64,000 nucleotides of DNA from Virgibacillus sp. 7505. GTDB taxonomy: Bacteria > Bacillota > Bacilli > Bacillales > Amphibacillaceae. Below are positions 11,450 through 20,306 of the stretch, piece after piece. The translations under genes were made by a program, and so were the position numbers. The notes beneath the pieces were generated by a model. That model made no database searches and was not told the DNA's origin. It worked only from the letters and a program-made list of their open reading frames with translations. Each line of letters begins with the position of its first letter. Position 1 is the first letter of the stretch. Where the stretch lies: NCBI RefSeq assembly GCF_002272135.1, contig NZ_NPBF01000011.1, forward strand, positions 1 through 64,000, written 5' to 3'.

Positions 11450-12822
11450 TGCGTCGCAGTTCTTATGGGATTGCCGTTTATGGATCGCTCATCCTGCTGA
11501 TCTTTGCGGCAATCGGTTTTATCCTTATGCAAATTACTTCTGAGTGGTTTATTCTTTGGAGCGCCCTGCTGATCGGAGCAGCATTGATCATTTCGGTGCT
11601 ATACCGACTGCAGGAACGCTATATAAAGCCTGTTTCCATGACTGCTGAAGTAGCAGAGGAGCTGGTGAAGGGAAACTATAAGGCAAGGAATTACGAGAAT
11701 TTCTATGGAGATGCCGGACGCTTGATTCGCTCTGTGAACCAGATTGCGCGCAATCTGCATGAGCTGGAGCTATTGGAGAAGATGCAGGAAGATCAGCTTG
11801 AAACGGTGATCGATAATATGGAAAGCGGTCTGATGCTAGTCGATGAACGCGGATATGTGCATCTGGTCAACAGGAAGTTCCTTTCCGTATTCGGAGGCAA
11901 GGACAAGGATTACATCGGTCATGTATATCATGACACGATATCCCAAACCAATATCCATCATGTTGTTTCAGAGGCCTTTCTTTATGAAGAGAAAGTTCGT
12001 GATGCTTTTACACTGCAGCGCGAAAAGGAAAAGCGCTTCTTCGAAATTGTCGCTGCACCTATATTCAATGACTCCTACGATTTAAAGGGCGCTGTACTCG
12101 TTTTCTACGAGATTACAGATTTGAAGCGTGTGGAGGAGATGCGGAAGGATTTCGTGGCCAATGTCTCGCATGAACTGAAAACGCCGCTCACATCCATCCG
12201 TGGTTTTTCCGAAACATTGCTTGAAGAAGGGGCTTTGGATGATAAGGAGCTCACAGAGCGCTTTATTACGATTATCAACAATGAAAGTCAGCGCCTTCAG
12301 GCATTGGTGAAGGATTTACTAGAGCTTTCCCGTCTGGAGAAAGAAGAACTGCAGATGCGGATGGAGAGGCTCGACTTCAGCAGTATGGTTGATACCATCA
12401 TGCCTATGATAGATCAGCATGCAGCCAATAAGAATATCGAAGTGGAACTGGAGCTTCCTGGCAGTGTCATCATGCGAGGAGACGAAGACCGGCTGAAGCA
12501 GCTCGTCATCAATTTACTGAATAATGCTGTGAACTATACACCGTCAAATGGCAAGGTGAAGCTGAAGGTAACACAATCGAATGATGCTGTGTTTGCCGAG
12601 ATAACAGATACTGGTATTGGAATTCCGGAAGATTCACTAGATCGGGTATTTGAGCGTTTTTACCGCGTCGATAAAGCTCGCAGCCGAAATACTGGCGGAA
12701 CCGGACTAGGTCTCGCAATCGTCAAGCATGTTGTGGAGGCGCATGGCGGAACGATAACAGTAAGCAGTGAAGTGAATAAAGGAACTACTTTTTCTATTCG
12801 ATTGCCAAAGGCTCTTGGTTAA
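11449..12822 (+). CDS. phoR: phosphate sensor kinase PhoR, compact form
   Basis: This sensor histidine kinase pairs with PhoP. Two membrane helices (about 6-28 and 31-51) are separated by only a few residues. A HAMP-like linker (about 53-105), a PAS domain (about 110-215), the dimerisation/phosphoacceptor helix with His241 (VSHELKTP) and the ATPase domain to residue 457 (NNAVNY, DTGIGIP, GTGLGLAI) follow. B. subtilis PhoR is about 579 residues because it carries a large extracytoplasmic domain between the two helices. Here that domain is absent, while the frame is intact, so it is a natural short form and not a pseudogene. Confidence 0.93.
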   Translation: MRRSSYGIAVYGSLILLIFAAIGFILMQITSEWFILWSALLIGAALIISVLYRLQERYIKPVSMTAEVAEELVKGNYKARNYENFYGDAGRLIRSVNQIARNLHELELLEKMQEDQLETVIDNMESGLMLVDERGYVHLVNRKFLSVFGGKDKDYIGHVYHDTISQTNIHHVVSEAFLYEEKVRDAFTLQREKEKRFFEIVAAPIFNDSYDLKGAVLVFYEITDLKRVEEMRKDFVANVSHELKTPLTSIRGFSETLLEEGALDDKELTERFITIINNESQRLQALVKDLLELSRLEKEELQMRMERLDFSSMVDTIMPMIDQHAANKNIEVELELPGSVIMRGDEDRLKQLVINLLNNAVNYTPSNGKVKLKVTQSNDAVFAEITDTGIGIPEDSLDRVFERFYRVDKARSRNTGGTGLGLAIVKHVVEAHGGTITVSSEVNKGTTFSIRLPKALG

Positions 12823-12847
12823 GATCGTCCACTGGACGATCTTTTTT
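12821..12847 (+). terminator. terminator after phoR
   Basis: AAGATCGTCC, a three-base loop, GGACGATCTT and a run of T residues. It ends the phoPR unit. Confidence 0.9.
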
Positions 12848-12913
12848 GTTTCAGCAAGGAAACATGGTAAACTAATGAAAAGAGACAGGAACGATGATAA
12901 AGGAGTTTGATGT

Positions 12914-15550
12914 ATGACGAATAAATTGGTATTGATCGATGGAAACAGCATCGCTTATCGTGCGTTTTTTGCACTGCCGCTGTTGAATAATGATAAAGGT
13001 ATCCATACAAATGCTATCTATGGATTCACTACAATGCTTTTCCGTATTTTAGAGAATGAAAAACCGACGCATTTGCTAGTAGCCTTTGATGCTGGGAAGA
13101 CGACTTTCCGTCATGAAACGTACAAAGAATACAAAGGCGGCCGTCAGAAGACACCATCTGAATTATCGGAGCAATTCCCGCTGCTGCGTGAATTGCTGGA
13201 TGCATTCTCTATTAAGCATTATCAGCTGAATCAATATGAGGCGGATGATATCATCGGTACATTGACTAAGCAAGCAGAAGCGGAAGATTACGAGATTAAA
13301 GTCATTTCCGGGGACAAGGATTTATTGCAGCTTGTCAGTGATAAGACGACTATTCAGCTTACAAGAAAAGGTATCAGTGAAATTGATTCCTATACACCGG
13401 ACTTTTTATTGGAAAACATGGAGGTCACACCTGATCAGATTATCGATATGAAAGCGCTCATGGGAGATAGCTCCGACAATATACCAGGAGTTCCCGGTGT
13501 CGGTCAAAAGACTGCTGTCAAATTGCTGAAGCAGTTCCAAACGCTCGATCGTATTTACGAACAACTGGATGATGTATCAGGTAAAAGCATAAAGCAGAAG
13601 CTGACGGATAATAAAGAATCGGCATTCATGAGCCGGGAGCTCGCAACTATTGAAACGAAAGCGCCAATTGAAGTGAGTCTTGAAGAAATTAATTATGATG
13701 GATTTCAGCCTGCAGCAGTAAGTACGATATTTAAAGATCTCGGCTTTCAGTCGCTGCTTGGGAGACTCGGTGAAGAGGGTGCACCAGAGGAAGTATCGCA
13801 AGAGCTTGCGCCGTTGGATGTAACAATCGTGGATAACATCACGGAGGACCTGTTCACTGGAGAAGATGCACTCGTCGTCGAGATGCTGACTGATAATTAT
13901 CATACAGCTCAAATCGAAGGCTTTGGTCTTGCTAATGCAAATGGAGCTTATTTCATTCCTTCAGATGTTGCGTACGATTCGGATGTGTTCAAAGCGTGGG
14001 CGGAGGACAGTACAAAAGCAAAATGGGTTTTTGATGTCAAACGGTCTGTCGTAGCATTGCTGCATCATGGTATTACGATGGAAAATGCTGATTTTGACTT
14101 GTTATTGGCGTCTTACTTGATCAATCCATCTGAAAATCATCACGACATTCCAGCAATCGGGCATCGTTTAGGTAAAAAAGATGTCTTATATGATGAAGAA
14201 GTATACGGAAAAGGCGCGAAGATGAAGGTCCCGAACTTGGAAGCCTTTAGTGAGCACCTTGCCAGAAAAGCGATGGTCATATACCAGCTTAAGCCAGAGG
14301 CAGAAGCAAAGCTGTCGGAGAACGAGCAGCTTGAATTATTCCGTAACTTAGAACTGCCGCTTGCCACCATCCTCGGAGAAATGGAATACCTAGGTGTGCA
14401 GGTCGATGTAGAGCGTATCAAAGAAATGAAAGAAGAACTAGGCGGCAGATTATCGGAAATCGAACAAAAAGTGTACGAGCTTGCTGGCGAAGAATTCAAT
14501 CTCAATTCACCGAAACAGCTGGGACCGATTCTTTTCGAAAAGCTAGGCTTACCGGTCATCAAGAAAACAAAGACAGGATATTCCACATCAGCAGATGTAC
14601 TGGAACAGCTTGCGGATCAGCATGAGATCATTCAGCAGCTGCTTTTGTACCGTCAATTAGGAAAGCTTCAGTCTACGTACATTGAAGGGCTTTTGAAAGT
14701 AGTGGATAAAGACACGAACAAGATCCATACTCGTTTCAATCAAGCCTTGACGCAGACAGGCCGCTTGAGCTCAACGGAGCCGAACCTGCAGAACATACCG
14801 ATCCGTCTGGAGGAAGGCCGTAAGATCAGACAGGCCTTTGTTCCGTCCAAGGAGAATTCCGTTATTTTTGCAGCAGACTATTCTCAGATTGAGCTCCGGG
14901 TTTTAGCGCATATCGCCCAAGATGAAAAATTGATCGAGGCATTCAATGAAGATATGGATATCCACAGCAGGACAGCAATGGACGTTTTCCATGTCGAAGA
15001 GAAAGATATTACCAGCAACATGCGCCGCCAAGCAAAGGCAGTCAATTTTGGTATTGTCTATGGAATCAGTGATTATGGTTTATCCCAAAGTCTCGGTATC
15101 ACACGTAAGGAAGCGCAGCAGTTTATCGACCGCTATCTCAAGAGCTTCCCTGGTGTAAAAACGTATATGGAAGATATCGTCCAGGATGCCAAACAGAAAG
15201 GCTTTGTAACGACGCTCATGAATCGCAGACGCTATCTGCCGGATCTGACCAGCCGGAACTTCAATGTGCGGAGCTTTGCTGAACGGACAGCTATGAATAC
15301 TCCGATCCAGGGCAGTGCAGCTGATATCATCAAAAAAGCGATGATTGATTTGGCAGAACGCCTCGAAGCGGAACAGATGGAAGCGAAGCTTTTGCTTTCG
15401 GTGCACGATGAGCTGATTCTGGAAGCACCAGAATCGGAACTAGAGAAATTAAAAGAAGTCGTCCCTGATGTCATGGAACACGCTGTGGAGCTGGATGTAC
15501 CGCTGAAAGTGGAATACGCATACGGCAAGACATGGTACGACGCGAAATAA
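12914..15550 (+). CDS. polA: DNA polymerase I
   Basis: PolA fills gaps and removes RNA primers in lagging-strand synthesis and repair. The 878-residue protein has the 5'-3' exonuclease domain (residues 1-290, with the metal-binding YEADDIIGT and GDSSDNIPG motifs), a degenerate 3'-5' exonuclease domain (about 300-470) lacking recognisable proofreading acidic motifs, as usual for bacilli, and the polymerase domain. Polymerase motif A DYSQIELRVLAH, motif B RRQAKAVNFGIVYG and motif C VHDEL are all present. AAAGGAG is eight bases before ATG. mutM follows after 21 bases. Confidence 0.98.
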   Translation: MTNKLVLIDGNSIAYRAFFALPLLNNDKGIHTNAIYGFTTMLFRILENEKPTHLLVAFDAGKTTFRHETYKEYKGGRQKTPSELSEQFPLLRELLDAFSIKHYQLNQYEADDIIGTLTKQAEAEDYEIKVISGDKDLLQLVSDKTTIQLTRKGISEIDSYTPDFLLENMEVTPDQIIDMKALMGDSSDNIPGVPGVGQKTAVKLLKQFQTLDRIYEQLDDVSGKSIKQKLTDNKESAFMSRELATIETKAPIEVSLEEINYDGFQPAAVSTIFKDLGFQSLLGRLGEEGAPEEVSQELAPLDVTIVDNITEDLFTGEDALVVEMLTDNYHTAQIEGFGLANANGAYFIPSDVAYDSDVFKAWAEDSTKAKWVFDVKRSVVALLHHGITMENADFDLLLASYLINPSENHHDIPAIGHRLGKKDVLYDEEVYGKGAKMKVPNLEAFSEHLARKAMVIYQLKPEAEAKLSENEQLELFRNLELPLATILGEMEYLGVQVDVERIKEMKEELGGRLSEIEQKVYELAGEEFNLNSPKQLGPILFEKLGLPVIKKTKTGYSTSADVLEQLADQHEIIQQLLLYRQLGKLQSTYIEGLLKVVDKDTNKIHTRFNQALTQTGRLSSTEPNLQNIPIRLEEGRKIRQAFVPSKENSVIFAADYSQIELRVLAHIAQDEKLIEAFNEDMDIHSRTAMDVFHVEEKDITSNMRRQAKAVNFGIVYGISDYGLSQSLGITRKEAQQFIDRYLKSFPGVKTYMEDIVQDAKQKGFVTTLMNRRRYLPDLTSRNFNVRSFAERTAMNTPIQGSAADIIKKAMIDLAERLEAEQMEAKLLLSVHDELILEAPESELEKLKEVVPDVMEHAVELDVPLKVEYAYGKTWYDAK

Positions 15551-15571
15551 GCACGGAAAGAAGGACAAGGA

Positions 15572-16396
15572 ATGCCGGAATTACCAGAGGTAGAAACAGC
15601 AAGAAGGACATTGGAACAGCTCGTCGTCGGCAAGACGATTAAAGATATCACGGTCCGCTGGCATAAAATCATTAAATTTGATGAAGGTGTGGAAGCTTTC
15701 ATCAATCGGCTGAAAGGACAGACGTTTCGTTCCATAGGCCGAAAAGGAAAGTTTCTCCTGTTTTACTTGGATGGGGATGTACTTGTGTCCCATTTGCGGA
15801 TGGAAGGAAAGTTCTCCGTCAAGCCCGAAGAAGAGCCTTCCGACAAGCATACCCACGTTATCTTCCAGCTGACGAATGGCGAACAGCTGCGTTATAACGA
15901 CGTCCGTAAATTCGGTACGATGCATCTGTTCACTGAAGGTCAGGAAAATGATACACCGCCGCTTACCTTGGTTGGACCAGAGCCTTTTGATGAAAGCTTC
16001 ACATTGGATTATTTCAAGGAAAAGGTACAGCGAAGCAGCAGGATGATCAAGAATATTTTGCTGGATCAGACGGTAGTTGCTGGTCTGGGTAATATTTATG
16101 TTGATGAGACATTGTTTAAAGCAGGAGTACACCCAGAGCGACGAGGCAGTTCAATGCAAGACATGGAATTGGTTCGTATTCAGCAAGCAGCCGCTGAGAC
16201 ATTGCTGGAAGCAGTCGAAAAAGGCGGCAGCACTATCCGCAGCTATGTGAACAGCCAAGGGAAGATCGGGACGTTCCAGCAGCAGCTGCTCGTATATGGC
16301 CAGAACGGCACACCATGCCCGAATTGCGGAAGGGAAATCATTAAAATCAAAGTAGGCGGAAGAGGCACACATATTTGTACTTCCTGTCAGAAGTAA
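15572..16396 (+). CDS. mutM: formamidopyrimidine-DNA glycosylase
   Basis: MutM excises 8-oxoguanine and ring-opened purines and nicks the abasic site. The 274-residue protein starts MPELPEVE, so after Met removal Pro2 is the Schiff-base nucleophile and Glu3 the partner. GLGNIYVDE marks the H2TH region and the C-terminal zinc finger has two CX2C pairs (CPNC and CTSC). The polA-mutM-coaE order is the standard bacillar repair cluster; the ytaF gene that sits between mutM and coaE in B. subtilis is absent. Confidence 0.97.
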   Translation: MPELPEVETARRTLEQLVVGKTIKDITVRWHKIIKFDEGVEAFINRLKGQTFRSIGRKGKFLLFYLDGDVLVSHLRMEGKFSVKPEEEPSDKHTHVIFQLTNGEQLRYNDVRKFGTMHLFTEGQENDTPPLTLVGPEPFDESFTLDYFKEKVQRSSRMIKNILLDQTVVAGLGNIYVDETLFKAGVHPERRGSSMQDMELVRIQQAAAETLLEAVEKGGSTIRSYVNSQGKIGTFQQQLLVYGQNGTPCPNCGREIIKIKVGGRGTHICTSCQK

Positions 16397-16409
16397 AGGA
16401 GGAAGCAAA

Positions 16410-17015
16410 GTGGGTATTGTAATCGGACTGACTGGCGGCATTGCCTCCGGGAAAAGTACAGTAAGCAGCTTGTTCAAGGAGTATGGTATCCCGGTTGTTG
16501 ATGCGGATATAGTTGCGCGTGCAGTGGTTGAGCCTGGTGAGCCTGCTTTGGCTAGTATCGTTGAAGCATTCGGCAATGATATCCTGCTTGCTGACGGATC
16601 ACTTGACCGGCAGAAGCTAGGCGGAATCATCTTTCAGGATCAAGAGCAGCGCGAGATTCTCAATGGTATCGTACATCCTGTTGTCAGGGAAAGGATGACA
16701 GCTGAGCGAGATCGTCTTAAAGTCGATCATCCAGCCGTTGTCCTTGATATACCATTATTATTTGAAGGCAATCAATTGCATTTAGTTGAAAAGATAGTTG
16801 TTGTGCATGTCGATCCGCAAACACAGCTGCAAAGACTGATGCAGCGAAATGATTTAACTGAGCAAGCAGCACTGGATCGGATCAACAGTCAAATGTCTTT
16901 GGCAGACAAAGCTGCCAGAGCGGATGCAATCATTGATAATAATGGCAGCAGGGAAGAAACGAGAGCGCAGCTGGAGCGGCTTTTAGTATCTTGGAACATT
17001 AAGGAAGGAGCCTGA
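16410..17015 (+). CDS. coaE: dephospho-CoA kinase
   Basis: CoaE phosphorylates dephospho-CoA, the last step of coenzyme A synthesis. It has 201 residues, with the P-loop GLTGGIASGKST at about 7-18 and the DADIVAR motif typical of the family. The start is GTG, with AAAGGAGG at 16396-16403. It lies 13 bases after mutM and is followed by a terminator, so it ends the polA-mutM-coaE unit. Confidence 0.96.
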   Translation: MGIVIGLTGGIASGKSTVSSLFKEYGIPVVDADIVARAVVEPGEPALASIVEAFGNDILLADGSLDRQKLGGIIFQDQEQREILNGIVHPVVRERMTAERDRLKVDHPAVVLDIPLLFEGNQLHLVEKIVVVHVDPQTQLQRLMQRNDLTEQAALDRINSQMSLADKAARADAIIDNNGSREETRAQLERLLVSWNIKEGA

Positions 17016-17034
17016 CAGAAAGGGCTCCTTTTTT
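17005..17034 (+). terminator. terminator after coaE
   Basis: GGAGCC, a short loop, GGGCTCC and six T residues. The 5' arm overlaps the coaE stop codon. Confidence 0.88.
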
Positions 17035-17053
17035 ATTCGCATTTATCTTTTAA

Positions 17054-17098
17054 TATGTTATACTAATAGTAATAAAACAATATATAGTGTGACACATT
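17054..17098 (+). promoter_or_regulatory. candidate CcpN operators at gapB
   Basis: TATGTTATACT (17054-17064) fits the CcpN-binding pattern I recall as TRTGHYATAYW at every position, and TGTGACACATT (17088-17098) fits with one mismatch. In B. subtilis CcpN represses gapB on glycolytic carbon. The second site lies 15 bases before the gapB start codon. The consensus is recalled from memory and the assignment is an inference. Confidence 0.5.
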
Positions 17099-17113
17099 AG
17101 AGGAGGCAGTATA

Positions 17114-18145
17114 ATGACAACACGTATCGCGATTAATGGATTTGGCAGAATTGGCAGATTGGTTTGCAGACGAGCAATGGAAATGCCTGATTTGGAAATT
17201 GTGGCAGTGAATGCTTCTTATCCAGCAGAAACACTGGCCCATCTTCTCCGCTATGACAGTGTGCACGGTAATTTAGATGCTGACATTTCCGCAGAAGCAG
17301 GTTCAATTGTTTATGAAGGAAAAACGATACGCGTCATAGGGGAACGGAATCCTGCACAGCTCCCATGGAAAGAACTTGAGGTTGATGTCGTCATCGAAGC
17401 GACAGGGAAGTTCTGTTCACAGGAATCAGCATCCCTGCACTTGGATGCAGGTGCGAAAAAGGTTGTCATTACAGCTCCAGGAAAAAATGTGGATGCAACG
17501 ATCGTGATGGGTGTGAATGATCGGATATATGAAAGTGAATTGCATCATGTCGTTTCCAATGCTTCCTGTACGACGAACTGCCTGGCACCTGTTGTTAAAG
17601 TACTGGATGAACGGTTCACGATTAAAAACGGTCTGATGACGACGGTTCATAGCTTCACGAATGATCAGAAGAATATCGACAATCCGCACAAAGATTTGCG
17701 CAGAGCTAGAGGCTGTACACAATCGATCATTCCGACGACAACGGGAGCTGCTAAAGCACTCGCGGAAGTACTGCCGCATCTGAAGGGGAAGCTGCACGGC
17801 ATGGCATTGCGTGTTCCGACTCCAAATGTCTCGCTTGTTGATCTTGTGGTGGATGTGGAAGAATCCGTAACTGCAGAACAAGTCAATGATGCGTTCCGAA
17901 CAGCGGCAGAAACCGACATGAAAGGCATTATCTCTTATAATGAAGAGCCATTGGTCAGTATCGATTATACGACGACAGCGCAATCGGCTACAATTGATGG
18001 TTTATCTACGATCGTTATGGAAGAAAAGAAAATAAAAGTTATTGCTTGGTACGATAATGAATGGGGTTATTCCTGCCGCGTCGTCGATTTGGCACAGCTT
18101 GTCGGCAGCAGTCTTCTAAAGACAGATGGAGCAGAAGTCATCTGA
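17114..18145 (+). CDS. gapB: glyceraldehyde-3-phosphate dehydrogenase, gluconeogenic type
   Basis: This NADP-preferring GAPDH works in the gluconeogenic direction. The 343-residue protein has the Rossmann motif INGFGRIGR and catalytic Cys152 (SNASCTTNC). After the second strand it reads NASYPAETLAHLL, without the acidic residue that selects NAD in the glycolytic paralogue; this is the signature of GapB. No glycolytic gapA operon is in this window. AGAGGAGG lies at 17099-17106, eight bases before ATG. speD follows in the same direction but has its own promoter and leader. Confidence 0.94.
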   Translation: MTTRIAINGFGRIGRLVCRRAMEMPDLEIVAVNASYPAETLAHLLRYDSVHGNLDADISAEAGSIVYEGKTIRVIGERNPAQLPWKELEVDVVIEATGKFCSQESASLHLDAGAKKVVITAPGKNVDATIVMGVNDRIYESELHHVVSNASCTTNCLAPVVKVLDERFTIKNGLMTTVHSFTNDQKNIDNPHKDLRRARGCTQSIIPTTTGAAKALAEVLPHLKGKLHGMALRVPTPNVSLVDLVVDVEESVTAEQVNDAFRTAAETDMKGIISYNEEPLVSIDYTTTAQSATIDGLSTIVMEEKKIKVIAWYDNEWGYSCRVVDLAQLVGSSLLKTDGAEVI

Positions 18146-18181
18146 GTAAAACTCCCGCTTTGAATTATTTTGGACGTATGC

Positions 18182-18380
18182 TTGCCAAACAAGTACAAAC
18201 ACTATATACTACTTTTTGCATGCATTCTTTACTGCATACAAGCATGATGTCAAAACTGTTTTCCTAAAGAATCTATGCAGCAAGTGACTGCTTAAAGGGT
18301 TAGGACCTCTTTGGACTAACTTTCCCCCGTGGCAATTCACGCATTTATTTTTTAGGTAAATATTCAAAGGGGGAAACACA
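18182..18380 (+). promoter_or_regulatory. speD promoter and structured 5' leader (candidate RNA switch)
   Basis: TTGCCA (18182-18187), a 17-base spacer and TATACT (18205-18210) should start an mRNA near 18217, leaving about 160 nt before speD. Possible helices are CATGC/GCATG (18219-18223 with 18242-18246), AAAGGGTTAG/CTAACTTT (18294-18303 with 18316-18323, two-base bulge) and CGTG/CACG (18328-18331 with 18338-18341). TTTCCCCC (18321-18328) is perfectly complementary to GGGGGAAA (18369-18376), which contains the speD ribosome site, and it shares bases with the second helix. That competition is the architecture of a translational switch. I know of no named class for it. Confidence 0.5.
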
Positions 18381-18755
18381 TTGGATACAATGGGAAGACA
18401 TGTTATAGCGGAACTATGGGATTGTAATACAGAAAAACTGAACGACATGCAGCTGATCGAGCAGATCTTCGTAGATGCAGCATTGAAGTCAGGAGCTGAA
18501 GTACGGGAGGTAGCCTTCCACAAATTTGCGCCGCATGGCGTAAGCGGAGTGGTCATCATCTCTGAGTCGCATCTGACAATACACAGTTTTCCGGAACATG
18601 GCTATGCCAGCATTGATGTTTACACTTGCGGTAACATCATTGACCCGAACGTAGCGACTGATTATATCATTGACGCGCTTGAAGCTAAAACTTGTGAAAA
18701 AGCAGAGCTTCCGCGGGGCATGGGTCCTGTGGCAGTACAGCCTAAATCACATTAA
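18381..18755 (+). CDS. speD: S-adenosylmethionine decarboxylase proenzyme
   Basis: SpeD decarboxylates S-adenosylmethionine to provide the aminopropyl donor for spermidine synthesis. The 124-residue proenzyme should cleave itself between Glu62 and Ser63 in ESHLTIHSF, turning Ser63 into the pyruvoyl cofactor. The family-typical start MDTMGRHV means initiation at TTG 18381, eight bases after AAAGGGGG; the ATG at 18390 is too far from it. It follows gapB as in B. subtilis. The ribosome site may be controlled by the leader described separately. Confidence 0.95.
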   Translation: MDTMGRHVIAELWDCNTEKLNDMQLIEQIFVDAALKSGAEVREVAFHKFAPHGVSGVVIISESHLTIHSFPEHGYASIDVYTCGNIIDPNVATDYIIDALEAKTCEKAELPRGMGPVAVQPKSH

Positions 18756-18770
18756 TACCAAGATAACCAA

Positions 18771-18800
18771 CCCTGTTCCTACTAGGAACAGGGTTTTTTT
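18771..18800 (+). terminator. terminator after speD
   Basis: CCCTGTTCCT, three-base loop, AGGAACAGGG and seven T residues. Confidence 0.92.
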
Positions 18801-18882
18801 AATGTTGTATCTCAAGTCGGTAAAATGGCAAGCCTACATAAGGGAAACATAGCTTATGGTCGCATTTTAGTTTCACTTCCGA

Positions 18883-18902
18883 TATAATAGCAGGTACTAA
18901 TA
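18883..18902 (+). promoter_or_regulatory. FapR-like operator over the fabF -10 box
   Basis: On the minus strand 18886-18902 overlaps the sequence TTAGTACCTGCTATTAT (18884-18900), closely matching the FapR site TTAGTACCTGNTACTAA as I recall it. It overlaps TATAAT (18883-18888), the likely -10 box of fabF. FapR represses lipid-synthesis genes until malonyl-CoA releases it. The -35 box is weak. Confidence 0.55.
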
Positions 18903-18922
18903 GTTACTGCTAGAAAGAAGGT

Positions 18923-20164
18923 ATGTTTTTGAATAGACGTGTCGTAGTTACAGGGTATGGTGCTGTTACACCGCTTGGCTCGGATGTAGAGACATTCTGG
19001 AATAATATTAAAGCTGGGGAATCCGGTATCAAAAAGCTGGATACGGAGAAATTTGCCGGAATAGCTTCACAAATCGGCGGAACTGCCAGCGGATTTGATC
19101 CGGAGCAGTATTTGGACAAAAAAGAAATTGAACGCTATGACTTGTATAGTCAGTTTGCTTACGGTGCTGCTGTACAGGCGATGGAGCAAGCCAATCTGTC
19201 AGCGGAGACCGTAAATCCTGAACGTGTCGGTATTTACATCGGTTCTGGTATTGGCGGCGTAAACACAATATTGAACAATCATGCAACGATGCTTGAAAAA
19301 GGTCCCAGACGTGTTTCACCATTCATGGTGCCGATGATGATCAGCAACATGGCTGCTGGTATTGTTTCGATCAAGACGGGCTTCAGTGGCCCTAGCTTTG
19401 CACCTGTATCTGCTTGTGCAACTGGGAACCATGCAATCGGGGAAGCATTCCTGAATATTAAGCATGGTTATGCGGATGCCATTCTTGCTGGAGGAGCAGA
19501 AGCATCTATTACGCCTTTCGCTTATGCCGGATTTACGAAAATGCGGGCAATGAGTACGCAAAATGATTCACCTCTAACTGCAAGCTCGCCATTCGATGCA
19601 AACCGCGATGGGTTCGTCATGTCAGAAGGTGCGGGTATTCTTGTACTGGAAGAGCTGGAACATGCACAAAAGCGTGGCGCAGTCATCCTTGGTGAAATTG
19701 TTGGATACGGGTCGACTACGGATGCGCATCACATTACATCGCCTAACTATCTTGGTCCTGCACGCGCAATGAAGCTGGCGATGCAAATGGCTGACTTAGA
19801 GCTTGGGGACGTGGATTACATAAATGCGCACGCTACAAGCACTCCTGAGGGGGATAAAACAGAAACGAAAGCAATCAAGGAAGTATTTGGAGATAACGCA
19901 AGTGACTTGCTGATCAGTTCGACAAAATCAATGACTGGGCATCTGTTTGGTGCTGCGGGAGCTGTGGAAGCGATCATCACCTTGAAAGCCCTGCAAGATG
20001 GCATTGTCCCTCCAACGATTAATTATCGCGATGCTGATCCTGATTGCGATTTGTCTTATGTTCCGAACGAAGCAGTTGAAAAGGAATTGGCAGTTGCTCT
20101 GTCGAATGGTTTCGGTTTCGGCGGACATAATGCGGTGCTTGCACTGCAAAAATGGAAAGGGTAG
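18923..20164 (+). CDS. fabF: beta-ketoacyl-ACP synthase II
   Basis: KAS II elongates acyl-ACP with malonyl-ACP in fatty acid synthesis. The 413-residue protein has the Cys-His-His triad: Cys165 in [11 protein letters not shown], the histidine of [11 protein letters not shown] and that of [20 protein letters not shown] closes the C-terminus. In B. subtilis fabF lies beside fabHA elsewhere; here it stands alone between speD and nrdR. A FapR-like site at its promoter argues that it is the lipid-regulated enzyme and not a secondary-metabolism paralogue. ATG 18923 follows AGAAAGAAGG; a TTG two codons later is also possible. Confidence 0.93.
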   Translation: MFLNRRVVVTGYGAVTPLGSDVETFWNNIKAGESGIKKLDTEKFAGIASQIGGTASGFDPEQYLDKKEIERYDLYSQFAYGAAVQAMEQANLSAETVNPERVGIYIGSGIGGVNTILNNHATMLEKGPRRVSPFMVPMMISNMAAGIVSIKTGFSGPSFAPVSACATGNHAIGEAFLNIKHGYADAILAGGAEASITPFAYAGFTKMRAMSTQNDSPLTASSPFDANRDGFVMSEGAGILVLEELEHAQKRGAVILGEIVGYGSTTDAHHITSPNYLGPARAMKLAMQMADLELGDVDYINAHATSTPEGDKTETKAIKEVFGDNASDLLISSTKSMTGHLFGAAGAVEAIITLKALQDGIVPPTINYRDADPDCDLSYVPNEAVEKELAVALSNGFGFGGHNAVLALQKWKG

Positions 20165-20183
20165 CCCTCGGCTGCCTTTTTTT
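20158..20183 (+). terminator. terminator after fabF
   Basis: GGTAGCC, three-base loop, GGCTGCC (one G-U pair) and seven T residues. It overlaps the fabF stop. Confidence 0.85.
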
Positions 20184-20306
20184 GTTGGGTCCAAGATCGC
20201 TTCGATTTTTCTCTTGAATCATGGTAGAATAGGAAAAAGACGATGCAAAAGTGTCGCAAATGCGCGAAGCCTGTCGAGGTTCGCGAAAGTAATGGGGTGG
20301 ATCGGC

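Noticed and set aside
11449-12822. PhoR as a truncated pseudogene
   Set aside because: The frame is intact, both membrane helices and all cytoplasmic domains are present, and the start is coupled to phoP. A natural short form fits better.
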